A DNA stretch of 31,408 nucleotides, from the NCBI GenBank assembly GCA_002496395.1, contig DAJQ01000035.1:81005-112412 (forward strand), in the 5' to 3' direction. Source of the DNA: Methanocorpusculaceae archaeon UBA456 (GTDB lineage: Archaea > Halobacteriota > Methanomicrobia > Methanomicrobiales > Methanocorpusculaceae). A program made the position numbers and the translations under genes. The notes under the pieces were generated by a model. That model had not been told where the DNA came from and made no database searches. It saw nothing but the letters and a program-made list of their open reading frames with translations. This document shows positions 16,719 to 24,109 of the stretch, piece by piece. Every line of letters starts with the position of its first letter. The first letter of the stretch is position 1.

Positions 16719-17915
16719 TTAACTTGCAATTTTCTCTCCATGCTGGGAGATGTCAAGGCCTACATACTCTTCTTCCTCGGTCACGCGGAGTCCAATCGTC
16801 TTGTGGACAGCATAGGCAAGGATGTAGGTTACAACGAATGCATAGATCACCGCCGCAAACGCATCAAGTGCCTGGATACCAAGCTGGGCGGGATTTCCAT
16901 AGAGGAGACCGTTAACGCCTCCAACAGCAGCCGTTGCAAAGATACCCGTTGCCAGGGCACCCCAGAGACCACCAACCCCATGGATCGCCCAGGCATCCAG
17001 TGTCTCATCAAGACCTTTTTTGATCCGCCAGAGCATTGCTTTGTAGCAGACAAGACCGGCGATGAGACCAATCGGAATTGCTGCCATCGGATCGACAAAA
17101 CCTGCGGCAGGCGTGATAGCAACAAGACCCGCAATTGCCCCCGAGATCATACCGAGGGACGACGGTTTTCCGTGTATCCACGCAGCAAACATCCAGGCAA
17201 GCGCACCCGCAGCCGCTGAGATATTGGTCACCACAAAGGCATTTGCTGCAAGGCCGTCTGCTGCGAGGGCTGATCCGGCATTGAATCCAAACCATCCAAA
17301 CCAGAGAAGCGCACCACCGATAAGGGTCATCGGGATGTTATGCGGCTCCATCGAGTGCTTTCCAAATCCGATACGTTTCCCGATGACAAGTGCTGCTGCA
17401 AGAGCTCCAAACCCAGAGCTGATGTGAACAACGGTACCGCCGGCAAAGTCAAGCGCTCCAAGCTGATGTGCCCAGCCGCCTCCCCATGCCCAGTGGGCAA
17501 GCGGATCATAGACGAGTGTCGTCCAGAGGAGGCCGAAGATGATGAAGGAACTGACCTTCACACGTTCAGCCATTGCCGAGGTCAATATCGCCAGCGTAAG
17601 ACCTGCAAAGACGAGCTGGAAGACCATGAAGAGGAGATCCGGTATCCCGTCACCATCCATACCGACTCCCCTGAGCCCGAGATGATCGAGGTTTCCAATG
17701 ACCCCGCCGATGTCTGAACCAAACGCTAACGAGTAACCAATAATCACCCACTGGATGCTCACAACCGCAAATGCAATCATGGAGAGCGCAATCGTCGAGA
17801 TGAAGTTCTTCCTCCGAACCATGCCTCCGTAAAACAACCCGACACCGGGTGTCATCAGCATGACCATAGCAGTTGCAATCAGCACAAAGGCTGTTGCACC
17901 CGAGTCAAGTTCCAT
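16719..17915 (-). CDS. amt: Ammonium transporter Amt
   Basis: The 398-residue membrane protein is an Amt/Mep/Rh-family ammonium channel, about eleven transmembrane helices and trimeric in known relatives. The start MELDSGATAFVLIATAMVML and TPGVGLFYGGMVRRKN match archaeal Amt proteins, which lack a cleaved signal. The twin pore histidines are in VVHISSGFGALAA and AWAIHGVGGLWG. WGGGWAHQLGALDFAGG is the central signature. GGAG lies about ten bases before the ATG. Together with glnK it forms the standard amt-glnK operon, in which GlnK blocks the channel when nitrogen is plentiful. The promoter lies about 200 bases upstream and carries a candidate nitrogen operator. Confidence 0.96.
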   Translation of the reverse strand: MELDSGATAFVLIATAMVMLMTPGVGLFYGGMVRRKNFISTIALSMIAFAVVSIQWVIIGYSLAFGSDIGGVIGNLDHLGLRGVGMDGDGIPDLLFMVFQLVFAGLTLAILTSAMAERVKVSSFIIFGLLWTTLVYDPLAHWAWGGGWAHQLGALDFAGGTVVHISSGFGALAAALVIGKRIGFGKHSMEPHNIPMTLIGGALLWFGWFGFNAGSALAADGLAANAFVVTNISAAAGALAWMFAAWIHGKPSSLGMISGAIAGLVAITPAAGFVDPMAAIPIGLIAGLVCYKAMLWRIKKGLDETLDAWAIHGVGGLWGALATGIFATAAVGGVNGLLYGNPAQLGIQALDAFAAVIYAFVVTYILAYAVHKTIGLRVTEEEEYVGLDISQHGEKIAS

Positions 17916-17992
17916 TCTGTTCTAACTCCATCTTCTTCATTTCTGAGATTTGTTCCATCCATCCCGGCTGTTTTCTCATTACCACAACAGGG

Positions 17993-18015
17993 TCGGGCAG
18001 GGAGAAAATGCCCGA
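17993..18015 (-). promoter_or_regulatory. Hairpin in the amt-glnK leader
   Basis: TCGGGCA (17993-17999) and TGCCCGA (18009-18015) form a perfect 7-bp inverted repeat with a nine-base loop. It lies within the predicted 5' leader of amt-glnK, about 80-100 bases before the ATG. It is not followed by a T tract, so it is not a simple terminator. A role in mRNA stability, protein binding or a small-RNA target is possible but unproven. Confidence 0.5.
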
Positions 18016-18097
18016 ATTACGGTTCAAAGTCACACAGAAGAGATCTGAGCGGGCAATTACCCACTAACTCAAGGTCCTCATCCTGCATGACCTAGAA

Positions 18098-18125
18098 GGA
18101 AGTTATCTTCTATCGCATATATAAC
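18098..18125 (-). promoter_or_regulatory. amt-glnK promoter with NrpR-like operator
   Basis: On the minus strand the TATA box reads GTTATATATG (18116-18125). Five bases downstream is AGAAGATAACTTCC (18098-18111), an inverted repeat GAAG-N4-CTTC that fits the methanogen NrpR operator GGAA-N6-TTCC with one mismatch. It would cover about -18 to -5, a position suited to blocking polymerase. The same element occurs before glnA. Confidence 0.6.
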
Positions 18126-18184
18126 TTACTACAAGACCATGAACCCAAGCCTCACGAACGCAATAAGAGATGCCAATCAGGCTG

Positions 18185-18253
18185 AAAAAAAAAAAAGATG
18201 AGAGGGGCGCAGCAGAGAGGTGCGTGTAGAGGAAAGAAAATAGGGTAAAAAAA
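18185..18253 (-). terminator. Oligo-T terminators of glnA
   Basis: On the minus strand T7 (18247-18253) lies about 40 bases after the glnA stop and T12 (18185-18196) about 95 bases after it. The intervening sequence is also pyrimidine-rich. Confidence 0.6.
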
Positions 18254-18290
18254 TCCGGTTTACAGAAAGGAAAAGAAGGAAAAGGAGGGA

Positions 18291-19622
18291 TTAGTAGGTC
18301 GCGAGGTATCGTTTTGTCTCCCAGTCGGTGACCGCAGTCCGGAACGAATCCCACTCGATCTCTGCGATCGAGTTGAGGTTCTCGGTGATATGGGAGCCAA
18401 GAGCATTGCAGATGAGGGGATCATTCATCAGGAACTGGTTTGCCTCATAGAGATTTCCAGGCAGTGTATCGATCCCTTCATCCTTCCGCTGATCGCCAGT
18501 CATATGGAAGATGTTCTTATCCGCGCTGTTTGGTGGCTCGATATTGTTTTTGATCCCATCAAGACCTGCGGCAAGGATTGCGGCAAAGGTCAGGTAGGGG
18601 TTGCATGTGGGATCAGGACTCCTGAGTTCCATACGCGTGCTACGCCCTCGCGGCGCAGGCACACGGATCAAGGCGGTACGGTTTGAAGCACTCCACCCGA
18701 TGTAGACGGGAGCCTCATAGCCTGGAACAAGTCGTTTATACGAGTTGACCGTCGGGTTTGCAATCCGTGTGATCGCCTTCACATGCTTCAGAACACCCGC
18801 GATGAACTTCATTGCAACATCAGATAGCTGCTTGGGCGCATCAGGATCATAGAAGGCATTCTGCCCATCCAGCGTAGAGAGCGAACAGTTTGTATGCATG
18901 CCTGAACCATTGATTCCGAAGATCGGTTTTGCCATAAAGCTCGCATGGAGCCCCCGCTGAAGAGCGATCGTCTTCGTTGCAAACTTGAAGGTGATCACGT
19001 TATCAGCCATGGTGAGAACATCGCCGTACTTGAAATCGATCTCATGCTGGGACTCGGCAACCTCATGGTGAGATGCCTCGATATCAAAGCCCATTTCGGT
19101 GAGGGCAATGATAATATCACGCCGCACATCCTCGGCAAGATCTGTCGGAGCAAGATCGAAGTATCCTCCGGTATCCTGCAGGCCCAGTGATGGCACCCCA
19201 TTCTCCATCCGGAAGAGGAAGAACTCCATCTCAGGACCGGTGTTGAAGACATATCCCAACTTCGCTGCCTCCTCAACCTGCTTTCTGAGGATGTAGCGTG
19301 GATCGCCCTCGAATGGTTTTCCTTTCGGAGTGTAGATATCACAGATGAACCGTGCCGCCCGCGTAGACTCAGATCTCCATGGGAGGATCCGGTACGTGGA
19401 GATGTCAGGTTTCAGAACCATATCCGACTCTTCAATCCGTGCAAATCCCTGGATGGACGATCCATCAAAGCTGATACCATCAGTCAGCGCTTTTTCGGCC
19501 TGTTTCGCAGGGATCGCAACATTCTTTGCCATACCGATGATATCGGTAAACTGGAGCCGAATGAACTGCACCCGGTCTTTCTCAATCTGTTCCAGGATTC
19601 TGGACACATCATCTCCTGACAT
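18291..19622 (-). CDS. glnA: Glutamine synthetase, type I
   Basis: The 443-residue cytoplasmic enzyme makes glutamine from glutamate, ammonium and ATP, and forms dodecamers in relatives. ISFDGSSIQGFARIEESDM is the N-terminal (Asp latch) region. Metal and substrate motifs include FNTGPEMEFFLF, SHHEVAESQHEID, GINGSGMHTNCSL and the ATP-side NPTVNSYKRLVPGYEAPVYI. The adenylylation-site context of bacterial type I-beta enzymes is not evident, so control is more likely by feedback, GlnK and transcription, as in other methanogens. A TATA box lies only about 25-34 bases before the ATG and there is no ribosome-binding site, so the mRNA may be leaderless. The gene is divergent from the glutamate synthase operon, with which it forms the GS-GOGAT pathway. 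Confidence 0.97.
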   Translation of the reverse strand: MSGDDVSRILEQIEKDRVQFIRLQFTDIIGMAKNVAIPAKQAEKALTDGISFDGSSIQGFARIEESDMVLKPDISTYRILPWRSESTRAARFICDIYTPKGKPFEGDPRYILRKQVEEAAKLGYVFNTGPEMEFFLFRMENGVPSLGLQDTGGYFDLAPTDLAEDVRRDIIIALTEMGFDIEASHHEVAESQHEIDFKYGDVLTMADNVITFKFATKTIALQRGLHASFMAKPIFGINGSGMHTNCSLSTLDGQNAFYDPDAPKQLSDVAMKFIAGVLKHVKAITRIANPTVNSYKRLVPGYEAPVYIGWSASNRTALIRVPAPRGRSTRMELRSPDPTCNPYLTFAAILAAGLDGIKNNIEPPNSADKNIFHMTGDQRKDEGIDTLPGNLYEANQFLMNDPLICNALGSHITENLNSIAEIEWDSFRTAVTDWETKRYLATY

Positions 19623-19624
19623 AT

Positions 19625-19680
19625 GGAAGATTACTTCTACTGATTACTATAAATAGCTAATGGAACAACCATATACTTCC
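19625..19680. promoter_or_regulatory. Divergent glnA / glutamate synthase promoters with operators
   Basis: For glnA (minus strand) the TATA box is CTATTTATAG (19647-19656). Eight bases downstream is AGAAGTAATCTTCC (19625-19638), almost the same palindrome as before amt. For the plus-strand glutamate synthase operon, CTATAAATAG at the same place may act as TATA box. GGAA-N11-TTCC (19662-19680) overlaps the predicted start site; its spacing differs from the NrpR consensus, so it is weaker evidence. Confidence 0.55.
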
Positions 19681-19715
19681 GGGAGTCATGAAGAAATCGT
19701 TCCCGTGTGATACTC

Positions 19716-20768
19716 ATGTGTGGCATTATCAGCGTCATTGACAGATCAAAAGCAGGAATGGATGGATCCCGCATCAAACATGCTCTCTCACTGATGGACG
19801 AGCGGGGGAGTGGTGAAGGGGCAGGTTATGCCGCATATGGCATTTATCCGGATTATGCCGAGTATTATGCCCTCCATCTCTTCTTCAATAATCTGGTGGA
19901 GCCGAAGGACAAGGTAGATGAGATCCTCAGAAGCTGGGGAGAGATAGAGTGTGAGGAGGAGATCCCAACCATTGAACAGCCCGATCTCCGCCGGACCCAT
20001 ATCCCATGGCGATACTTCTTCAAGCCCGACCGCACCCTGATGCCCGGCAGCACAACCCCTGAAGAGGATATCATCACCATGCTCGTGATGAAGATTAATA
20101 CCACCATCCAGGGTGCGCTCGTCTTCTCATCAGGAAAGAATATCGGCGTCTTCAAGGCATCAGGATGGCCGGAGGCGGTTGCTGACTTCTACCAGATCGA
20201 CCAGTATGAGGGCTACATCTGGCTTGCCCACAACCGGTATCCAACCAACACCTCGGGGTGGTGGGGAGGGGCGCACCCCTTCAACCTCCTCGACTGGAGT
20301 GTCATCCATAACGGTGAGATCACCTCATATGGGACAAACCGCCGCTATATCGAGAGCTATGGGTATAAGTGCACCATGTTCACCGACACCGAGGTGGTCG
20401 CATACCTCTGCGATCTCCTTGGGAGGAAACACGGGCTGCCGGAAGAACTGATGGTCCGGGCATTTGCCCCTCCCTTCTGGGATGAGATCGACCGGATGAA
20501 AGAAGCGGACTACACATTGAACAGCGCCATCAGGCTGACCTATGGATCGGCACTGATGAACGGTCCGTTTGCCATTGTTGTTGCAACAACTGACGGGATC
20601 GTTGGATTCACCGACAGGATCAAGCTCAGACCGCTGATTGCAGCAGAGGCCGGCGACCGGCTCTACATCTCAAGCGAAGAAGCAGCGATCAGGAGGATGG
20701 AGCCGAATCTGGATCGCGTCTGGATGCCAAAAGCCGGTGAACCGGTGATCGGGAGAGTGAGGCCATGA
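19716..20768 (+). CDS. Glutamate synthase, glutaminase subunit (class II amidotransferase)
   Basis: The 350-residue protein is the glutamine-hydrolysing part of an archaeal multi-subunit glutamate synthase. It releases ammonia for the FMN subunit. It is an N-terminal nucleophile amidotransferase: after removal of Met1, Cys2 in MCGIISVID is the catalytic residue, which fixes the start at 19716 rather than the GTG three codons earlier. WLAHNRYPTNT, HPFNLLDWSVIHNGEI and FTDTEVVAYL match the glutamine pocket and oxyanion region. LYISSEEAAIR near the end is typical of the glutamate synthase class. GTGAT precedes the ATG. Its stop overlaps the next start (ATGA), showing translational coupling. Confidence 0.93.
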   Translation: MCGIISVIDRSKAGMDGSRIKHALSLMDERGSGEGAGYAAYGIYPDYAEYYALHLFFNNLVEPKDKVDEILRSWGEIECEEEIPTIEQPDLRRTHIPWRYFFKPDRTLMPGSTTPEEDIITMLVMKINTTIQGALVFSSGKNIGVFKASGWPEAVADFYQIDQYEGYIWLAHNRYPTNTSGWWGGAHPFNLLDWSVIHNGEITSYGTNRRYIESYGYKCTMFTDTEVVAYLCDLLGRKHGLPEELMVRAFAPPFWDEIDRMKEADYTLNSAIRLTYGSALMNGPFAIVVATTDGIVGFTDRIKLRPLIAAEAGDRLYISSEEAAIRRMEPNLDRVWMPKAGEPVIGRVRP

Positions 20769-22276
20769 GCATTGGATCAGTCCCGATAAAATTCAGGGTC
20801 AGCATAGATCCTAACCGCTGTATGCTCTGCGAGCGGTGTATCGAAAACTGCCCCTATGGCACCTACCGCCGTGAGGACGAGAAGATTATCGTGGATTCCC
20901 GGAGTTGTGTTGCCTGCCACCGGTGTGTTGCCATGTGCCCGCGGGATGCGATCTCTATTGAAGAGAAGCCGATCGACTACCGGAGTCATCCGCTCTGGAC
21001 CAGAGAGGCACGTGAGGCGATCTATAACCAGGCACGGACCGGACGGATAGTCCTCGCCGGGATGGGGAATGCAACCGATCTCCCAAGTATCTTCGACCGC
21101 CTGCTCCTTGATGCCTGCCAGGTGACAAATCCAAGTATCGATCCGCTCCGGGAGCCAATGGAGCTTCGGACATACCTCGGCAAGAAACCCCGGAAACTTG
21201 AGATCAAAAAGGGAAGGGACGGAGATATCGAACTAAAAACCACCCTCTCCCCGAACCTCAAACTGAATATCCCGATCATGATCGGTCATATGAGCTATGG
21301 CGCAATCTCCTTAAATGCCCAGCTCTCGATGGCCCGGGCAGTTTCTCATCTGGGAACCTTCATGGGAACCGGAGAGGGCGGACTGCACCCCTCACTCAGG
21401 GAGTACCAGAACAATATGATCGTCCAGGTCGCCTCGGGACGGTTTGGCGTGGATATCGATTACCTTGAACGGGGAGCTGCAATCGAGATTAAGATCGGGC
21501 AGGGGGCAAAACCCGGTATCGGAGGACATCTCCCGGGTGAAAAGGTCGGTCCCGAAGTCTCACAAACCAGGATGATCCCTGAGAAGAGCGATGCGATCAG
21601 CCCGGCACCGCACCATGACATCTACTCGATAGAAGATCTCAAACAGCTGGTTCATTCCTTAAAAGAGGCAACCGAATGGAAGAAACCGGTCTTTGTGAAG
21701 ATAGCGGCAGTCCATAATGTTGCCGCAATCGCCTCAGGAATTGCGAGATCCTCTGCTGATGCCGTCGTCATCGACGGATTCCGTGGAGGAACCGGAGCCG
21801 CACCGAGGGTATTCCGCGATCATGTCGGCATCCCTATCGAGGCAGCAATAGCAGCAGTCGACCAGAAACTCAGGTCCCAGGGGATACGGAACGAGATCTC
21901 GATCATCGCATCAGGAGGCATACGTGACTCGGCAGATGTCACCAAGGCGATCGCTCTTGGGGCGGATGCGATCTACATCGGAACTGCCGCCCTGATCGCA
22001 ATGGGTTGCCGTGTCTGTGGAACCTGTTATCGCGGCCTCTGCCCCTGGGGTATTGCAACCCAGGATACAAAGCTCACCCGGCGGCTTGACCCTGATGTCG
22101 AGTGGCAGCATGTCGCTAACCTGATGCATGGGTGGACACTGGAGATCAGCGAGCTGATGGGTGCTGCCGGTATCAACAGCATCGAGAGCCTGCGTGGAAA
22201 CCGTGACCGGCTGAGAGGATATATGCTGGACGAAGCGATGATGAATGTCCTTGATGTCAAACCTGTGGGGGCTTAA
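20765..22276 (+). CDS. Glutamate synthase, FMN/Fe-S central subunit
   Basis: The 503-residue protein is the catalytic core that converts 2-oxoglutarate plus ammonia to glutamate using reduced FMN. The N-terminus carries two 4Fe-4S sites, CMLCERCIENCP (residues 19-30) and CVACHRCVAMCP (48-59), for electron entry. The FMN barrel follows: MSYGAISLNAQLSMARA, GTGEGGLHP, KIGQGAKPGIGGHLPGEKV, VDGFRGGTGAAP and IASGGIRDSADVTKAIALGADA. Near the C-terminus Cys415, 418, 421 and 426 (CRVCGTCYRGLCPWG) fit the cluster-binding region of glutamate synthases. It overlaps the glutaminase gene by four bases and is followed after three bases by the GXGXG subunit. Confidence 0.95.
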   Translation: MSIGSVPIKFRVSIDPNRCMLCERCIENCPYGTYRREDEKIIVDSRSCVACHRCVAMCPRDAISIEEKPIDYRSHPLWTREAREAIYNQARTGRIVLAGMGNATDLPSIFDRLLLDACQVTNPSIDPLREPMELRTYLGKKPRKLEIKKGRDGDIELKTTLSPNLKLNIPIMIGHMSYGAISLNAQLSMARAVSHLGTFMGTGEGGLHPSLREYQNNMIVQVASGRFGVDIDYLERGAAIEIKIGQGAKPGIGGHLPGEKVGPEVSQTRMIPEKSDAISPAPHHDIYSIEDLKQLVHSLKEATEWKKPVFVKIAAVHNVAAIASGIARSSADAVVIDGFRGGTGAAPRVFRDHVGIPIEAAIAAVDQKLRSQGIRNEISIIASGGIRDSADVTKAIALGADAIYIGTAALIAMGCRVCGTCYRGLCPWGIATQDTKLTRRLDPDVEWQHVANLMHGWTLEISELMGAAGINSIESLRGNRDRLRGYMLDEAMMNVLDVKPVGA

Positions 22277-22279
22277 CCG

Positions 22280-23023
22280 ATGGACAAAGAACTGGTAATC
22301 AATGCAGATGGCATCCATTATACCCCCCTGAATACCATGATTCGATCAGCTGTCGCACGCGGAGTTGAAGAGATCAGGATAGAGAATGTTCTTGGCCAGC
22401 GCTTTATCGCAGATGGACTGAAAGGAAGAGCCAGGATCACGGTCTGTGGCACACCCGGAGGAGATCTGGGGATGTTCATGAGTGGGGCCACCATCGAAGT
22501 CTTCGGCAACTGCGACCATGCACCCGGCAATACCATGGATGCAGGGGAGATCATCATTCATGGCAGCTCGGGAGATGCCACCGCACACTCGATGCGAGGC
22601 GGCCTGGTGATGGTGGAGGGAGATATCGGATATCGTGGTGGGATTCATATGAAAGAATATGGGGATCACCGCCCGGTGTTGATTGCAGGCGGAAATGCCT
22701 GCTCCTTCCTCGGAGAATATATGGCAGGAGGGATCATCATCATCCTGGGTTGCCAGGGAGAACGCATCCTCCCTGACCGAGGGGTCGGAACAGGCATCCA
22801 TGGCGGTGAGATCTTCATTCGGGGTGATATCCCGGAGAGGATCCTCGGTGTCGGTGCGCGGAAGGCATTGGCAACTGACGAAGATCTTGCCAGGATCAAA
22901 CCGCTCATTGAAAAATATGCGGATGCATTCTCTGTGGATAAAGAACTGCTCCTCTCTCCGGAATATACAAGGATTACTCCTGCCAGCGGACGACCATTTG
23001 CAAATAAATACACCTGGGAGTGA
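22280..23023 (+). CDS. Glutamate synthase, GXGXG-domain subunit
   Basis: The 247-residue protein corresponds to the C-terminal right-handed beta-helix domain of bacterial GltB, here a separate subunit. Its repeats have the spacing of the GXGXG motif: GGDLGMFMSGATIEVFGN, GSSGDATAHSMRGGLVMVEG, YRGGIHMKEYG and ACSFLGEYMAGGIIIILG. The domain is structural, holding the other domains and the ammonia tunnel in place. It starts three bases after the previous stop and its own stop is followed after six bases by the FrhB-like gene, so all four genes form one transcript. Confidence 0.93.
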   Translation: MDKELVINADGIHYTPLNTMIRSAVARGVEEIRIENVLGQRFIADGLKGRARITVCGTPGGDLGMFMSGATIEVFGNCDHAPGNTMDAGEIIIHGSSGDATAHSMRGGLVMVEGDIGYRGGIHMKEYGDHRPVLIAGGNACSFLGEYMAGGIIIILGCQGERILPDRGVGTGIHGGEIFIRGDIPERILGVGARKALATDEDLARIKPLIEKYADAFSVDKELLLSPEYTRITPASGRPFANKYTWE

Positions 23024-23029
23024 GAAAGC

Positions 23030-24055
23030 ATGCAGGGAAGAAGTTATAAAGATCTCAGGCGTGAAGTCTGGGATACGAACCGATGTTGTGGCTGTGGGGC
23101 ATGTATTGCTGTATGTCCCGCAGATGCACTCATCTTTACCCCCGAAGAAAACAGCCATCCTTACAACCGCATTTACTGTAAAGAGGCCACAGACGAAGTT
23201 CCCTGTGGAGCCTGCTATGAAGTCTGCCCACGGGTAAAAATGATACAGGGACGGGGACTCCTTGGAGACTACCGTTCGATCGTCTCGGCGAAGGCGGGGA
23301 TTGATATCCCGCAGCGGCAGAGCGGCGGGGCAGTCACCGCGATCCTCGCTGATGCCCTTGACAACGACCTGATCGATGCTGTAGTTACCGTCTCCGAGGA
23401 CCGTTTCACCCTGAAACCCCAGTCAGTGGTGATCACCTCGTCAGGAGAGCTGATTGCGCATGCCGGGAGCAGGTATGCCTGGTGGGTGCCCCTGCTTGCG
23501 GCATTGAAGACGGCCGTGCTTGAGAGGAAGTGCAGGAAGATCGCCGTCATCGGGCTTCCCTGTGTCACCGAGGCGGTGGCGGAGATGAAAGCAAGTGAAA
23601 ACGATCTGGTCAGGCCCTTTGCGAGATCGATCAGACTGGTTCTTGGCCTCTTCTGCACAGAGACATTTGACTATAATCATCTTGTACAGGGGATTATCGA
23701 GCGAAGATACCAGCTACAGCCCCATGATATCAGGAGACTCGATATGAAGATGGGATTTCTCATAACAAAGACCGATGGCGAAACACTGACGATTCCCCTG
23801 AAGGAGCTGAACGAGGCAGTCAGACCGGGATGCCGGATCTGTACCGACCTGACTGCCAGATCAGCAGATATCTCTGCCGGATCAGTTGGATCAGATTCGG
23901 GCTATACGACGCTGATCATCAGGAGCGGAGCAGGGGAGGCATTCCTTCAGTCAGCGATTTCATCGGGAGCACTGCTGATCGAAGGAGATGTCGATGAGAA
24001 GGCAATTGAATCGCTTGCCGCAAAGAAGGCCGCACGGGGCATTCCAAAGAAGTAA
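23030..24055 (+). CDS. FrhB-like F420-binding Fe-S subunit of glutamate synthase operon
   Basis: The 341-residue protein belongs to the coenzyme F420 hydrogenase/dehydrogenase beta-subunit family (FrhB, FpoF, FdhB). Members bind FAD and Fe-S clusters and take hydride from, or give it to, F420. Two clusters are seen at the N-terminus: CCGCGACIAVCP (residues 19-30) and CGACYEVCP (59-67). QSGGAVTAILADALD, IGLPCVTEAVAEMK and RLVLGLFCTETF are family signatures, and CRICTDLTARSADISAGSVGS is the C-terminal Cys motif. GTGAG precedes the ATG. Placement as fourth gene of the operon suggests that reduced F420 supplies electrons for glutamate synthesis; this role is inferred from family and position. Confidence 0.9.
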   Translation: MQGRSYKDLRREVWDTNRCCGCGACIAVCPADALIFTPEENSHPYNRIYCKEATDEVPCGACYEVCPRVKMIQGRGLLGDYRSIVSAKAGIDIPQRQSGGAVTAILADALDNDLIDAVVTVSEDRFTLKPQSVVITSSGELIAHAGSRYAWWVPLLAALKTAVLERKCRKIAVIGLPCVTEAVAEMKASENDLVRPFARSIRLVLGLFCTETFDYNHLVQGIIERRYQLQPHDIRRLDMKMGFLITKTDGETLTIPLKELNEAVRPGCRICTDLTARSADISAGSVGSDSGYTTLIIRSGAGEAFLQSAISSGALLIEGDVDEKAIESLAAKKAARGIPKK

Positions 24056-24063
24056 AGAGGGAT

Positions 24064-24084
24064 ACCGGGGAGACGAACCCCGGT
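24064..24084. terminator. Hairpin between convergent operons
   Basis: ACCGGGG (24064-24070) and CCCCGGT (24078-24084) form a perfect 7-bp GC-rich stem with a seven-base loop, nine bases after the stop of the FrhB-like gene. No T tract follows on the plus strand. It may end or protect the glutamate synthase mRNA. Confidence 0.5.
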
Positions 24085-24091
24085 TCCGATT

Positions 24092-24098
24092 AAAAAAA
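24092..24098 (-). terminator. Oligo-T terminator of the TPR-TFB gene
   Basis: Seven A on the plus strand give T7 on the minus strand, about eleven bases after the stop codon of the TPR-TFB gene. Confidence 0.6.
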
Positions 24099-24109
24099 TC
24101 ACCACCAGA

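Larger units (their letters stand above)
17916..18290. other. glnA-amt intergenic region: terminator, promoter and long leader
   Basis: No protein gene is supported. Read on the minus strand it contains, in order: T7 and T12 tracts ending glnA (18247-18253, 18185-18196), the amt TATA box (about 18116-18125), a palindromic operator (18098-18111), and a leader of about 175 bases with a perfect 7-bp hairpin (17993-18015). The leader is unusually long for this window. Confidence 0.6.

Noticed and set aside
16332..17219. Plus-strand frame of 295 codons opposite glnK-amt
   Set aside because: It is antisense to two well-supported genes and shows scattered Cys/His/Pro without a fold signature.
18020..18045. 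GGTTCAAA string resembling a tRNA T-loop in the amt leader
   Set aside because: The flanking bases do not form a five-pair T stem and no acceptor or anticodon stem is found nearby.
22346..23158. Minus-strand frame of 270 codons opposite the GXGXG subunit
   Set aside because: It lies across two certain plus-strand genes and has no recognisable domain.
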